The notes under the pieces: model-generated | What the model saw: only the letters and a program-made list of their open reading frames with translations | What the model was told of the DNA's origin: nothing | The model's database searches: none | Position numbers and translations under genes: made by a program | Source: Candidatus Sulfopaludibacter sp. SbA3 | Lineage (GTDB): Bacteria > Acidobacteriota > Terriglobia > Bryobacterales > Bryobacteraceae | Assembly: GCA_945861625.1 (NCBI GenBank) | Contig: CAMAVI010000003.1 | Coordinates: 28,191-92,190 of the forward strand | Length of the DNA: 64,000 nt | Direction: 5' to 3' | Shown: positions 52,044 to 60,353 of the stretch, one piece after another | How positions within the stretch are numbered: position 1 is the first letter of the stretch | How the letters are laid out: each line of letters begins with the position of its first letter

Positions 52044-53354
52044 CTAGGAATTCCCGGCCGGATCGGCCTTCCGGCGGGCGCGGATCTCGGCGAGCCGCTC
52101 GGAAATCCGTTTCTCCACACCGCGTTCCGACGGGCGATAAAACTCAGTACCGCGCAAGGCGTCGGGGAGACATTCCATGGTGTTGAGCGCGTCAACAAAT
52201 TGATGAGCATGTTGATATTCCGCCCCGTATCCCCACTCTTTCATGGCCTTGGTGGGTGCGTTGCGGATCTGCATGGGAACGGGGAAGGCAGGCGACGTAG
52301 CGACGGTCTGGCGGGCCTTGTTTAGTGCCTGGTAACCCGCATCGGACTTGGGAGCGATTGCCAGATAAATGGCCACTTGCGCCAGTGCTTGATCCCCTTC
52401 GGGAACACCAAGGAAGTGAGCCGTTTGCTGCGCCGCGACCGCCTGCTCCAGCGCGCGGGGATCGGCCAGCCCAATGTCTTCGATGGCCATGCGGACCAGG
52501 CGGCGCGCCAGATACATCCGGTCCTCGCCGGCCTCCAGCATGCGGGCGAGCCAATACAAAGCCGCGTCGGCATCCGACGAACGAATGCTCTTATGCAGCG
52601 CCGAGATGAGGTTGAAGTGCTCTTCGCCGGCCTTGTCATAGAGCAGCATCTTGCGCCCCATGGCGGATTCAACGCCTTCCGGGTCAAGCCCGCCGTCGCG
52701 GGCGACACTGGCGGCCTGTTCCAAAATGTTGTACGCGGCGCGCGCGTCGCCGCTGGAAAAGATCGCGATCTGCTCGAGCAGCTCGGGCGCAGCGGTCAAG
52801 CGCAGGACCTTAAGCGCGCGTTGCAGAAGGGTTACAATTTCCTCCGTGGTGAGGGCCCGCAGTGCGTAGACTTTGGTGCGCGACAACAGCGCGGCCACGA
52901 CCTCAAACGACGGATTCTCCGTGGTCGCCCCGATCAGGACAATGTCGCCCCGCTCCACGTAGGGAAGAAACGCATCCTGCTGGGCTTTGTTGAAACGGTG
53001 AATCTCATCGACGAACAAAACGGTGCGGCGTCCCAGGCGGCGCGTGCGCTCTGCGTCCCCCATAACGGCCTTGATTTCCTTGATTCCGCTGAGGACCGCG
53101 CTGAAGGGGATGAAGTCGCACTTGGTGATGCGGGCGATCAGGCGGGCGAGCGTGGTCTTTCCGACTCCGGGCGGTCCCCAAAGAATCAGCGATTGCAGCT
53201 CGTCGCGTTCGATTTGCGCGCGCAAAGGCTTCCCCGGGCCCAGGATGTGCTGCTGGCCGACGTACTCCTCGATCGTCTCCGGACGCATGCGCTCGGCGAG
53301 CGGCCGCGTAGGGTCCGCGCCCGGTCTCGGAGGTGTTACATCAAAAAGACTCAT
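52044..53354 (-). CDS. rarA: Replication-associated recombination protein A (RarA/MgsA)
   Basis: PLAERMRPETIEEYVGQQHILGPGKPL, LWGPPGVGKTTLARLIA, TVLFVDEIHRFNKAQQDAFLPYVE, GATTENPSFEV. Confidence 0.95.
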   Translation of the reverse strand: MSLFDVTPPRPGADPTRPLAERMRPETIEEYVGQQHILGPGKPLRAQIERDELQSLILWGPPGVGKTTLARLIARITKCDFIPFSAVLSGIKEIKAVMGDAERTRRLGRRTVLFVDEIHRFNKAQQDAFLPYVERGDIVLIGATTENPSFEVVAALLSRTKVYALRALTTEEIVTLLQRALKVLRLTAAPELLEQIAIFSSGDARAAYNILEQAASVARDGGLDPEGVESAMGRKMLLYDKAGEEHFNLISALHKSIRSSDADAALYWLARMLEAGEDRMYLARRLVRMAIEDIGLADPRALEQAVAAQQTAHFLGVPEGDQALAQVAIYLAIAPKSDAGYQALNKARQTVATSPAFPVPMQIRNAPTKAMKEWGYGAEYQHAHQFVDALNTMECLPDALRGTEFYRPSERGVEKRISERLAEIRARRKADPAGNS

Positions 53355-54178
53355 GCTGGTCCACCTCGCTGGCGGCGCGCTTCGTAGAGCAGGATTCCGG
53401 CGGCTACGGCGGCGTTCAGGGATTCCACGCCGGATGTCGGGATGCGCACGCCCTCGGCCCGCGCCTGAATTTCCGGACTGACGCCGCGTCCTTCACTCCC
53501 AATGACCAGGGCGCACGGCGCTTTGAGGTCTGCCTCATTCGCAAGCCTCTTTGCGCGCGGCATCGCGGCGTAGAGGGGCAGGGAAACGCGTTCGAGGAAC
53601 TCCCGCGCGTCCAGTCCAGCCACCAGAGGGACGCGGAATGCCGAACCGGCCGATCCACGCAGGCACTTGGGATTGTACGGGTTGACCGTGCCTTTCAGGA
53701 AGACCACGCCGCTGGCGCCGAAGGCCTCGGCGGCGCGCAGGACCGCTCCCGCGTTGCCGGGGTCCTGGATTCCGTCCACCACCACCAGCAGGGCATCCTT
53801 TCCGCTGTGATCCACAGCCAACATGTCTTGAAGAGACCATTCGAGCGGGCGGACCAGCGCGACCACGCCTTGCGGCGTTTCGGTGGAGGCAATCTCGCGG
53901 AAAGCTTTGTCACTGATGACGCGGGCCTCGGGATACCGTGAGGCCGCCGACTCCGCCACCAGAATCGCGCCGATTTCCCGCCCCGCCGCACGGGCTTCTT
54001 CGAGCAGATGGAGGCCTTCCGCCACGGCATAGCCGTCCTCGGTCAGGGTGCCCCGGGACACGGCGCGCCGGATTTGTTTTAAGAGCGGGTTCTGGTCGCT
54101 GAGAGAGTCCACTACAATAATTCTGATCGCCTGGGTTTCTGATGGGATTCTGAACGCCCAGCATAACGCACATGACAC
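53351..54178 (-). CDS. TrmH/SpoU family RNA 2'-O-methyltransferase
   Basis: LLVVVDGIQDPGNAGAVLRAAEAFGASGVVFLKG; CALVIGSEGRGVSPEI; IPTSGVESLNAAVAAGILLYEA. Confidence 0.92.
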   Translation of the reverse strand: MSCALCWAFRIPSETQAIRIIVVDSLSDQNPLLKQIRRAVSRGTLTEDGYAVAEGLHLLEEARAAGREIGAILVAESAASRYPEARVISDKAFREIASTETPQGVVALVRPLEWSLQDMLAVDHSGKDALLVVVDGIQDPGNAGAVLRAAEAFGASGVVFLKGTVNPYNPKCLRGSAGSAFRVPLVAGLDAREFLERVSLPLYAAMPRAKRLANEADLKAPCALVIGSEGRGVSPEIQARAEGVRIPTSGVESLNAAVAAGILLYEARRQRGGPA

Positions 54179-54774
54179 GCCGTTTGATTTGGATCGCTAT
54201 TGCCGCGCTTCTGATCGTGGTCCCCGCGGTCTCCTACCGGAAGCTGGCGGCCATCGCGGACGCGATCCGTCTGCAATCCACCGTGGATGAAGTTCAGCCG
54301 TCCGATGTGATCCTCGTTCTGGGCGCGGCCGAGTATCGCGGCAGACCTTCGCCGGTGTTGGAGGCTCGCTTGAATCACGCTCTGTTTCTCTATCACCAGA
54401 AGTGGGCGCCACGGATCCTGACCACGGGCGGCGCGGGCGGCGACCCGACTTTCACCGAAGGCGAGGTCGGACGGGCGTATCTGAGCAGCCATGGTGTTCC
54501 GTCGGAAGCGGTTCTCACGGAGACGCAAGGCAGCAGCACGGTGGAAAGTACGGTGGGGGCTTTGGAGATCATGAGGCGGCTCAATCTCCATTCTTGTATT
54601 GTGGTTAGCGATGGATACCACATCTATCGCGTGAAGAAAATGCTGGAGGCGCAGGGAATTCGCGTCCATGGGTCACCCAGGCCGACGGAACCGAAGGACG
54701 ACCGGCATCAGCAGTGGCTCTATTTCCGCCAGGCGATCGCCTATATTTTGTGGCGAATAGGCATCGCTGTCTAA
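54172..54774 (+). CDS. YdcF/DUF218 family protein
   Basis: VILVLGAAEYRGRPSPVLEARLNHALFLYHQ; ILTTGGAGGDPTFTEGEVGRAYL; VVSDGYHIYRVKKM. Confidence 0.88.
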   Translation: MTRRLIWIAIAALLIVVPAVSYRKLAAIADAIRLQSTVDEVQPSDVILVLGAAEYRGRPSPVLEARLNHALFLYHQKWAPRILTTGGAGGDPTFTEGEVGRAYLSSHGVPSEAVLTETQGSSTVESTVGALEIMRRLNLHSCIVVSDGYHIYRVKKMLEAQGIRVHGSPRPTEPKDDRHQQWLYFRQAIAYILWRIGIAV

Positions 54775-54775
54775 G

Positions 54776-55408
54776 CTAATACTTTCGCAATACCGCCAGC
54801 AATTTACCCTGGATTGCGACCGACGACTTCGGCACGTAAATGGGCTGCATCGCCGCGTTGGCGGGTTGCAGGCGCACCTGATCGCCCGGCTCGTCGTAGA
54901 AGCGCTTGAGGGTGGTCTCCACGCCGTCGACAAGGGCGACGACAATATCCCCGTTGCGCGCGCCGGTGGCCTTCTCAATCAGGACGTAGTCGCCGTCGCA
55001 GATGTGGTCTTCGATCATTGAATCGCCGCGGACTTTGAGAGCAAAGGTCCCGGGGTCCCCCGCGAAATCGGCGAAATTTAGCGTGTCTTCCCCTGCGATG
55101 GCTTCTACTGGTTGTCCGGCGGCGATGCGGCCAAGGAGAGGAACCTCCACCCGCGCCGCGGCAGGCATCTGGCGGTGCTGGCGCTGCTCGTCATAGTATT
55201 TTGGAGCGATCTCCAGCGACCGGCTCTGGTTGAAGCCACGGGTCAGATACTGTTTGGACTGCAGCGACTGAATATGCTTGTGGACCGTGGCAAGGGACGC
55301 AAGGCCCAGGCCTTCGGCGATCTCCTCGTAACTGGGGCTGTAGCCGTGCTTCTCCAGGAAGCCGGAGAGGAAGTCCAGGAATTCTTTCTGGCGTTTGGTG
55401 AGAGCCAT
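54776..55408 (-). CDS. lexA: LexA repressor
   Basis: LTKRQKEFLDFLSGFLEKHGYSPSYEEIAEGLGLASLATVHKHIQSLQSKQYL; VPLLGRIAAGQPVEA; LKVRGDSMIEDHICDGDYVLIEK. Confidence 0.95.
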   Translation of the reverse strand: MALTKRQKEFLDFLSGFLEKHGYSPSYEEIAEGLGLASLATVHKHIQSLQSKQYLTRGFNQSRSLEIAPKYYDEQRQHRQMPAAARVEVPLLGRIAAGQPVEAIAGEDTLNFADFAGDPGTFALKVRGDSMIEDHICDGDYVLIEKATGARNGDIVVALVDGVETTLKRFYDEPGDQVRLQPANAAMQPIYVPKSSVAIQGKLLAVLRKY

Positions 55409-55447
55409 GCCCTATCTTAGGCGAAGAAAAGGGGAATTTGCAAGCAA

Positions 55448-55607
55448 ATTCTGTGGTGACGCGAAGTATCACGCCGTGACAATCGAAAACCAGTGCGAAA
55501 TTGTTTTCGCTCGTCAGTTTCAGGCGGAGGGTATCGCGATAGAACGCTCTGGCCTGGAGCGGGTCCTGAGTGCCCACGAAAGCGACGAGTTCCTGTTCCG
55601 CCAACAT
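55448..55607 (-). pseudogene. Truncated VOC-family (glyoxalase) fragment
   Basis: MLAEQELVAFVGTQDPLQARAFYRDTLRLKLTSENNFALVFDCHGVILRVTTEF then loses similarity. Confidence 0.6.
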
Positions 55608-55612
55608 AACCG

Positions 55613-57043
55613 TTATTGTGACAGCTCGGTTGCGATCAGCAACGCCATCGCGCCGCCTCTGGGGTCGAGACCGAGAATCGCAGTGCGGTCCAGGTACGCT
55701 TGCAGGTTTTTCTGCTTGCCCGTGGACGTGCACACATCGATCAACTGACCGTCAGACGCAACGCGGGCCTTCACGGCGTTCCAGGCGCGCGCGACGATCG
55801 GCTTGTACTTTCCGGCGGGGAGCCAGCCGTGGCGAATCCCTTTGTTCATCGCGACCGCGATCATGGAAGTCGCGGACAGTTCCTGATAGGAACCGGGCAG
55901 GTCGATCACTTCGCGCCACATGCCGTCTGCATCCTGGTAACGAGCCAGGTTTTCCATCAGGTTCTTATACGCCGTCAGCAGCTCGGCATTCGCCGGCATA
56001 TATTCGAGCGTCCACGCCAGGCCCAGGGCGGGGAATGCGTTGCCGCGTCCCCAGGCGGCTTCATCGAGCGGCGAGTGACGGTAGATGCCGTCCGTGCGCA
56101 GGCCGAGCTTCTGCATGAAGCGGAAATGGCGCAGGGCCATGTCGAAATATTTCTGCTCGCCCGTGAGCTTGCCGGCGGCGGCGAGAATCGGCGTGCCCAT
56201 GAACACCGAGTCGCTCATTTCGTTGTGCAGGGGCATGGCTTCCTTGGGCGTTCCGTTGGCCTCGAAAGCCAGGTCAGCGGCGGCGCGTACCAGTTCGACG
56301 TAGCGCGGCTTCTTAGTGCGCTCGGCGAGTTCCGCAAAGATCAGGTGGCCGGAGAGATGGCTCGACGTGGGTTTGTCGAGACTGTTGACTTGCTTGTTGT
56401 AGTAAGGCGCCACGATGCGTTCCACGTCTTCTACAGCGCCCATGCGGAGGCGGCCGATCAGCGCGACGGCGGGAATATAGACGGGCTCTTTCAGATCGTG
56501 GCCATAGGGCACGGCAAGCTGCCGGGCGACTTCCTGCGGCGTGCGTGCCAGGCGGCGCGAGATCTCCTCATGCGCTTCCGATGGTTTAACGTCGAGGTCC
56601 TTTAGAAAACCAGTCTTGGCTTCGACGACGCGCGCCGGAATTGCACCCACTCCCGCTACCTTGTTCGACGAAAGCGCTTCCGCGAGATGCGCCGGATCGG
56701 CACCGACAATGATGACTTGATCCGGCGCGTGGGCTCCCAGCCAGCGCCAAATGTAATGTGACTCCGTATTTTTCGCGTAGCCCTCGCCTTGTGGCGGGAA
56801 CTGGAGCGCGGCTCTTTCCGGATTCGCGAGGGGAACCGCCAGCAGCGAGTAGCGGCCCTTCGCGGAGGCGATCTCCTTGCGGATAAGCTCGGCATTGGCG
56901 CCACTGCCGTCCAGGCCGCCGATCACGGCGATCACCGGTTTGTTCGCGGCGGTTTCGCGGATGCAGGGAATGGGTTTGGCGGAACCCATGAGGCCCACGT
57001 TACAAGCTGCGGCGGCAGTTAGAGCGAAGAGCAGCGGGATCAT
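55613..57043 (-). CDS. Glycoside hydrolase family 88/105 protein (unsaturated rhamnogalacturonyl hydrolase-like)
   Basis: LIFAELAERTKKPRYVELVRAAADL, YRHSPLDEAAWGRGNAFPALGLAWTLEYMP, DGMWREVIDLPGSYQELSATSMIAVAM. Confidence 0.85.
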   Translation of the reverse strand: MIPLLFALTAAAACNVGLMGSAKPIPCIRETAANKPVIAVIGGLDGSGANAELIRKEIASAKGRYSLLAVPLANPERAALQFPPQGEGYAKNTESHYIWRWLGAHAPDQVIIVGADPAHLAEALSSNKVAGVGAIPARVVEAKTGFLKDLDVKPSEAHEEISRRLARTPQEVARQLAVPYGHDLKEPVYIPAVALIGRLRMGAVEDVERIVAPYYNKQVNSLDKPTSSHLSGHLIFAELAERTKKPRYVELVRAAADLAFEANGTPKEAMPLHNEMSDSVFMGTPILAAAGKLTGEQKYFDMALRHFRFMQKLGLRTDGIYRHSPLDEAAWGRGNAFPALGLAWTLEYMPANAELLTAYKNLMENLARYQDADGMWREVIDLPGSYQELSATSMIAVAMNKGIRHGWLPAGKYKPIVARAWNAVKARVASDGQLIDVCTSTGKQKNLQAYLDRTAILGLDPRGGAMALLIATELSQ

Positions 57044-57073
57044 ACAGAATTACTTCTTTTCGTTCGCGAGCGG

Positions 57074-57871
57074 TCACACGTAATGGGGTATGTCTTTCTC
57101 GTTTTCCAGGCAGATGTAGTCGATCAGGTCGGTGTCGAGCTGGAGGATCTGGTTCATCTTGACAGTCCAGGGCTTCGTGTAAGCCTTGGGGTCGTTCACG
57201 GTGAGATCCAGCTCAATCTTTCCGAAATTGACACGCCGGATGCGCTCCGTGATTTTCGCCGCGTCGGTGATGGGATCGCCGCCGGTATCCAGCCAGACTC
57301 CATCGCGGAAGCCGCTGGTTTCGATCACCAGCGTGTCGCCATCCCATTTTGCCGTCGAGTAGCCGGTCCAGGACGGTTGCGGATCCTCCGGTTTCGGACG
57401 CCCGTCGGTAAAAATCTGCCGGTAGCTGGTGTTGTATTCGTTCAGGATCACCATGAGCCCGGGTACCTGCACGATCTTGCGAAACATCGGGATAGTCTGC
57501 ATTTCCACCAGGCCGACAGGCAGGCAGTGCGAAAGCGGATCGTCTTTGCGCTGATTCGCGGACCGCGACTTGGCCAGATCGCGCGCCCAGGGCTGATAAG
57601 GAAGACCGCCTTCCAATTTCCAGGCGATGTTGGTGAACTCCCAGGGAACGAAGAAATCGTTGCATCCCTCTGGAGGGCACGGCTTGTTATGCTCTACGTC
57701 CCAGGTTCCGGAGAAGTCGGGCTTGCCATCGGGGAGGCGCGGCGCCGGCGCCGACATATTGGGTTTGCCGTCTTTGGTGCGTGGGACTCCCGCCGTTGGA
57801 TAGTTCCACTGAGCGGCGAGGGGCAGGGCCAGGGTGACCAGCATCGCAAAAGCAGTTCTCATATCGTCCAC
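57074..57871 (-). CDS. Secreted 'PDGKPDFSGTW' family protein (same family as 36785-37816)
   Basis: RLPDGKPDFSGTWDVEHNKPCPPEGCNDFF; YSTAKWDGDTLVIETSGFRDGVWLD. Confidence 0.72.
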   Translation of the reverse strand: MDDMRTAFAMLVTLALPLAAQWNYPTAGVPRTKDGKPNMSAPAPRLPDGKPDFSGTWDVEHNKPCPPEGCNDFFVPWEFTNIAWKLEGGLPYQPWARDLAKSRSANQRKDDPLSHCLPVGLVEMQTIPMFRKIVQVPGLMVILNEYNTSYRQIFTDGRPKPEDPQPSWTGYSTAKWDGDTLVIETSGFRDGVWLDTGGDPITDAAKITERIRRVNFGKIELDLTVNDPKAYTKPWTVKMNQILQLDTDLIDYICLENEKDIPHYV

Positions 57872-57917
57872 AATCTATAGCATAAGTTGCAGGCGGAGAC
57901 GCAGGTGGTCTCATCTT

Positions 57918-57965
57918 GAGTGGTGAACGCGGTAGGAATCGAACCTACAACATACGGATGTAGAG
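57918..57965 (-). pseudogene. tRNA-like remnant (3' half, tRNA-Lys-like T arm, acceptor and CCA)
   Basis: 43/48 identity with the 3' part of tRNA-Lys at 61440-61487, including bases past the CCA; no normal 5' half could be folded. Confidence 0.55.
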
Positions 57966-58092
57966 GTCCGCGGGCTTCGCAATTGTTCAGGGGTCCACCC
58001 CGGCCTTCCGCCTATGGCGTGCTGGTCCGGAATCTTGGCCCGAACTCTACCAGGCCTGCATGCTAGGATCGAATGTTTGCGGCACATAAAGG

Positions 58093-59121
58093 ATGACTGA
58101 CAAAATGCGCTTGAACGGCCAGTGGCTCACATGGTTGCTCGTCGCAGTAGCCCCGATGGTTTGGGCACAGGCTCCGCCCAACCAAACAGTAGCGCGGGAT
58201 ATCCCAGGGATCGTGAAGGCCGGGACACCGATAGTGGTTATCAAGAACGGGCTTGCGGGAGCAGACGATCCCATAGGTTTGCCGGATGGCAGCGTTCTAT
58301 TCACTGAGCCGAATGCCAGTCGGGTGCTAAGACTCGGGAAAGACGGAACTCTTTCGACTTTTCTGGAAAAGACGTACGGCGGCCTGGGATTGTCTCTCGA
58401 TTCAACCGGGCGGCTCATCCAAGCAAGATCGGAAGACGGCCACACCGGAGTTGCGGTCATCGACCCGTCCGCGCGGAGAGCGATTCTCGCGGAAACCTAC
58501 AACGGTGTTCCGTTCAACCGTCCGAACGACCTAATCGCCGATAAAAAAGGCGGAGTGTATGTTACGGACCCAGGGTTAAATGGCGATCAGCGCGCGGCCT
58601 TGGAGCGTACTCATGGCGCGAACGCATTGGCCTCTCGATTGCCCCCTGCTGTCTATTACATTCCCGCGGGCGGTAACCCAATTCGAATCGCCGAGGGGAT
58701 CGAACGCCCCAATGGCGTGACCTTGAGCCGCGACGAGCGAATCTTGTACATCAACAACACCAACGGCATCTATCTTCTCGCTTTCGATATTCGACCGGAT
58801 GGAACCGTTCGCAACCGCCGGAATCTCGCCGTCTACCAAGGCCGGAGCAAAACATCCAATGGAATCCCAGGAATTGTCACGGGAGCCGACGGGCTCACCA
58901 TCGATAGCCAAGGCAGGCTTTACGGTCTGACCGAACTGGGCGTCGAGGTGTTTAGCTCCGGAGGAAAGCCGCTGGGGGTCATTCCGGTGTCGTGCAATGG
59001 TGGGAGATGTCAGGGAATTGCCTTTGGTGGGCCTGATAAGAGAACCCTTTATCTTGCCGGCGCGGGAGGGATCGTGAAGATTCAACTTCTGGCAATAGGC
59101 TTCGCGGGCCGCGCCAAATAA
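58093..59121 (+). CDS. SMP-30/gluconolactonase-like secreted protein
   Basis: 342 aa; LPDGSVLFTEPNASRVLRLGKDG, NRPNDLIADKKGGVYVTDPG, IERPNGVTLSRDERILYINNT. Confidence 0.85.
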   Translation: MTDKMRLNGQWLTWLLVAVAPMVWAQAPPNQTVARDIPGIVKAGTPIVVIKNGLAGADDPIGLPDGSVLFTEPNASRVLRLGKDGTLSTFLEKTYGGLGLSLDSTGRLIQARSEDGHTGVAVIDPSARRAILAETYNGVPFNRPNDLIADKKGGVYVTDPGLNGDQRAALERTHGANALASRLPPAVYYIPAGGNPIRIAEGIERPNGVTLSRDERILYINNTNGIYLLAFDIRPDGTVRNRRNLAVYQGRSKTSNGIPGIVTGADGLTIDSQGRLYGLTELGVEVFSSGGKPLGVIPVSCNGGRCQGIAFGGPDKRTLYLAGAGGIVKIQLLAIGFAGRAK

Positions 59122-59154
59122 GCCACAGCCGCATGCGCCAAACTCAAGAGCACT

Positions 59155-59346
59155 TTGCTGCTGCCCACTTCCGTTGTAGGTTCGTATCCGCAGCCGGACT
59201 GGTTGATCGACCGCGACAAACTCGCTCACCAGATGCCCCCGCGCGTGAGGGCAGACGCGGTGCGGCGCGTGCCTCCGGAAATCCTTCAAACCACGGCCTC
59301 TCCCACCTGTGAAGTGGTCTACTTTCTCTCCGCCCCAGCGGTCTAA
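59155..59346 (+). pseudogene. Truncated cobalamin-independent methionine synthase II-like fragment
   Basis: LLPTSVVGSYPQPDWLIDRDKLAHQMPPRVRADAVRRVPPE is the N-terminus of this family; similarity stops at about 59282. Confidence 0.7.
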
Positions 59347-59358
59347 TTTTACTCCGCC
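59316..59358 (+). repeat. Pair of 19-bp near-direct repeats (possible IS-end remnant)
   Basis: GGTCTACTTTCTCTCCGCC (59316-59334) and GGTCTAATTTTACTCCGCC (59340-59358), 16/19 identical, 24-bp period. Confidence 0.45.
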
Positions 59359-59414
59359 CTTGACAGGGAACGGGTAGAGTCCCTCGAATGGTACTTGACC
59401 GTCAGTCATTTTTC

Positions 59415-59443
59415 TTGACACCGAAATATTCTGGGTGTACTCT
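59415..59443 (+). promoter_or_regulatory. sigma70-like promoter for the proposed retron transcript
   Basis: TTGACA (59415-59420), 17-bp spacer, TACTCT (59438-59443). Confidence 0.5.
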
Positions 59444-59482
59444 GTCCTTGGGTAGGCGGATCGCCTACAGGCTCTTTGAGAA

Positions 59483-59741
59483 CTTAATAGGTTGTTGTCG
59501 AGTAGTAGAGGTGTCCAACACGATCCCTTGGTTTTTGAGGGATGGTTCCAGTGATGGGACCTTTCGGCGGCGATAGGAAGGTGACGGCGGCGCGCGACAG
59601 CGGCTTGCCAGTTACTGGATTGTCGGTGGCCGGAAAACGTCGTATGTTTCCTGTTGCGCAATTGGCAACGGGACTGCTTCGCGTATTTTGGATGTAGTCT
59701 GCGGGTCAAGGTTATGCCATTCCTCCTCTGCTGCGTTTAAG
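59483..59741 (+). ncRNA. Candidate retron msr-msd ncRNA
   Basis: a1 GTAGTAGAGG (59502-59511) pairs with a2 CCTCTGCTGC (59725-59734), plus CTTAA/TTAAG (59483-59487/59737-59741); tandem hairpins GTGT-CCA-ACAC, ATCCCTT-GGTTTTT-GAGGGAT, GGTTCC-AGTGAT-GGGACC; msd-like base AGGAA (59575-59579)/TTCCT (59720-59724) abutting a2; inner stem TCCTGTTGC-GCAATTG-GCAACGGGA (59649-59673). Confidence 0.65.
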
Positions 59742-59747
59742 GGACTG

Positions 59748-59770
59748 AACGCTCTAAGGAGGGCGTTTTT
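59748..59770 (+). terminator. Rho-independent terminator-like hairpin after the ncRNA
   Basis: AACGCTCT-AAGG-AGGGCGTT followed by TTT (8-bp stem with one G-T wobble; five Ts at 59766-59770). Confidence 0.55.
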
Positions 59771-59774
59771 CCGC

Positions 59775-60020
59775 ATGAGAAAAACAACAATCTCTCATCT
59801 CAAAAGCTGTGCGAAGGACCTCATAGAGGTTCGAGCGCAGTTGACTAGTAACCTTGAACCCAGCATGATCGCGCTGTTCGCGCTGTTCGACAACGTTGTT
59901 AAACGGCTAGAGCAGTGTGAAGCGGTGGTGGATGATCGGGCCGGAGTAATGGCTCTAATCAGGGATGGCCTGCAACTTGCAGCCGTCATCGCTGAGTTGG
60001 TCAAAAGCCACTGTGGATGA
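59775..60020 (+). CDS. Small helical protein of unknown function (81 aa) in the retron locus
   Basis: ATG at 59775: MRKTTISHLKSCAKDLIEVRAQLTSNLEPSMIALFALFDNVVKRLEQCEAVVDDRAGVMALIRDGLQLAAVIAELVKSHCG; upstream extension to 59688 overlaps the ncRNA and is unlikely. Confidence 0.6.
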   Translation: MRKTTISHLKSCAKDLIEVRAQLTSNLEPSMIALFALFDNVVKRLEQCEAVVDDRAGVMALIRDGLQLAAVIAELVKSHCG

Positions 60021-60053
60021 TGCAGCAGACTACTTTCAACGTCAGGAATAAAG

Positions 60054-60353
60054 ATGACTAGGGAAACATTGGGGCGATCAATCAAACTTTGCCGGACCAA
60101 TCAGGGCCTCTCTCAAGAGGACCTTGCCAAGAAGGTCAAGATTTCGCCCTCTTACATTTCACTCATCGAGAAGGGGGAACGCGATCTTCCAATATCGATG
60201 GCACAAAAGATTGCCGAAGCGTTGGGTATTCCTATGAGCTTGCTTACGTTCCTTGCCGCAGAGCCGGGCGAGCTAAAGGGCGTGCCCGAGGACGTGCGAG
60301 ACAAGCTTGCTGGAATCGCATTCAAGCTTCTCAATGCCAAGCAGCATGCCTGA
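60054..60353 (+). CDS. XRE-family HTH protein of the retron operon
   Basis: TLGRSIKLCRTNQGLSQEDLAKKVKISPSYISLIEKGERDLPISMAQKIAEALGIPMSLLTFLA; stop overlaps the RT start. Confidence 0.92.
   Translation: MTRETLGRSIKLCRTNQGLSQEDLAKKVKISPSYISLIEKGERDLPISMAQKIAEALGIPMSLLTFLAAEPGELKGVPEDVRDKLAGIAFKLLNAKQHA

Noticed and set aside
59394-59710. CTTGACC (59394-59400)/GGTCAAG (59704-59710) as an alternative a1/a2 pairing
   Set aside because: Only 7 bp, lies upstream of the best promoter, and does not border the hairpin set; the 59502/59734 pairing fits better
59688-59774. N-terminal extension of the small retron-locus ORF (110-aa version)
   Set aside because: Would overlap the proposed msd/a2 and the terminator-like hairpin; ATG at 59775 after the hairpin is more plausible
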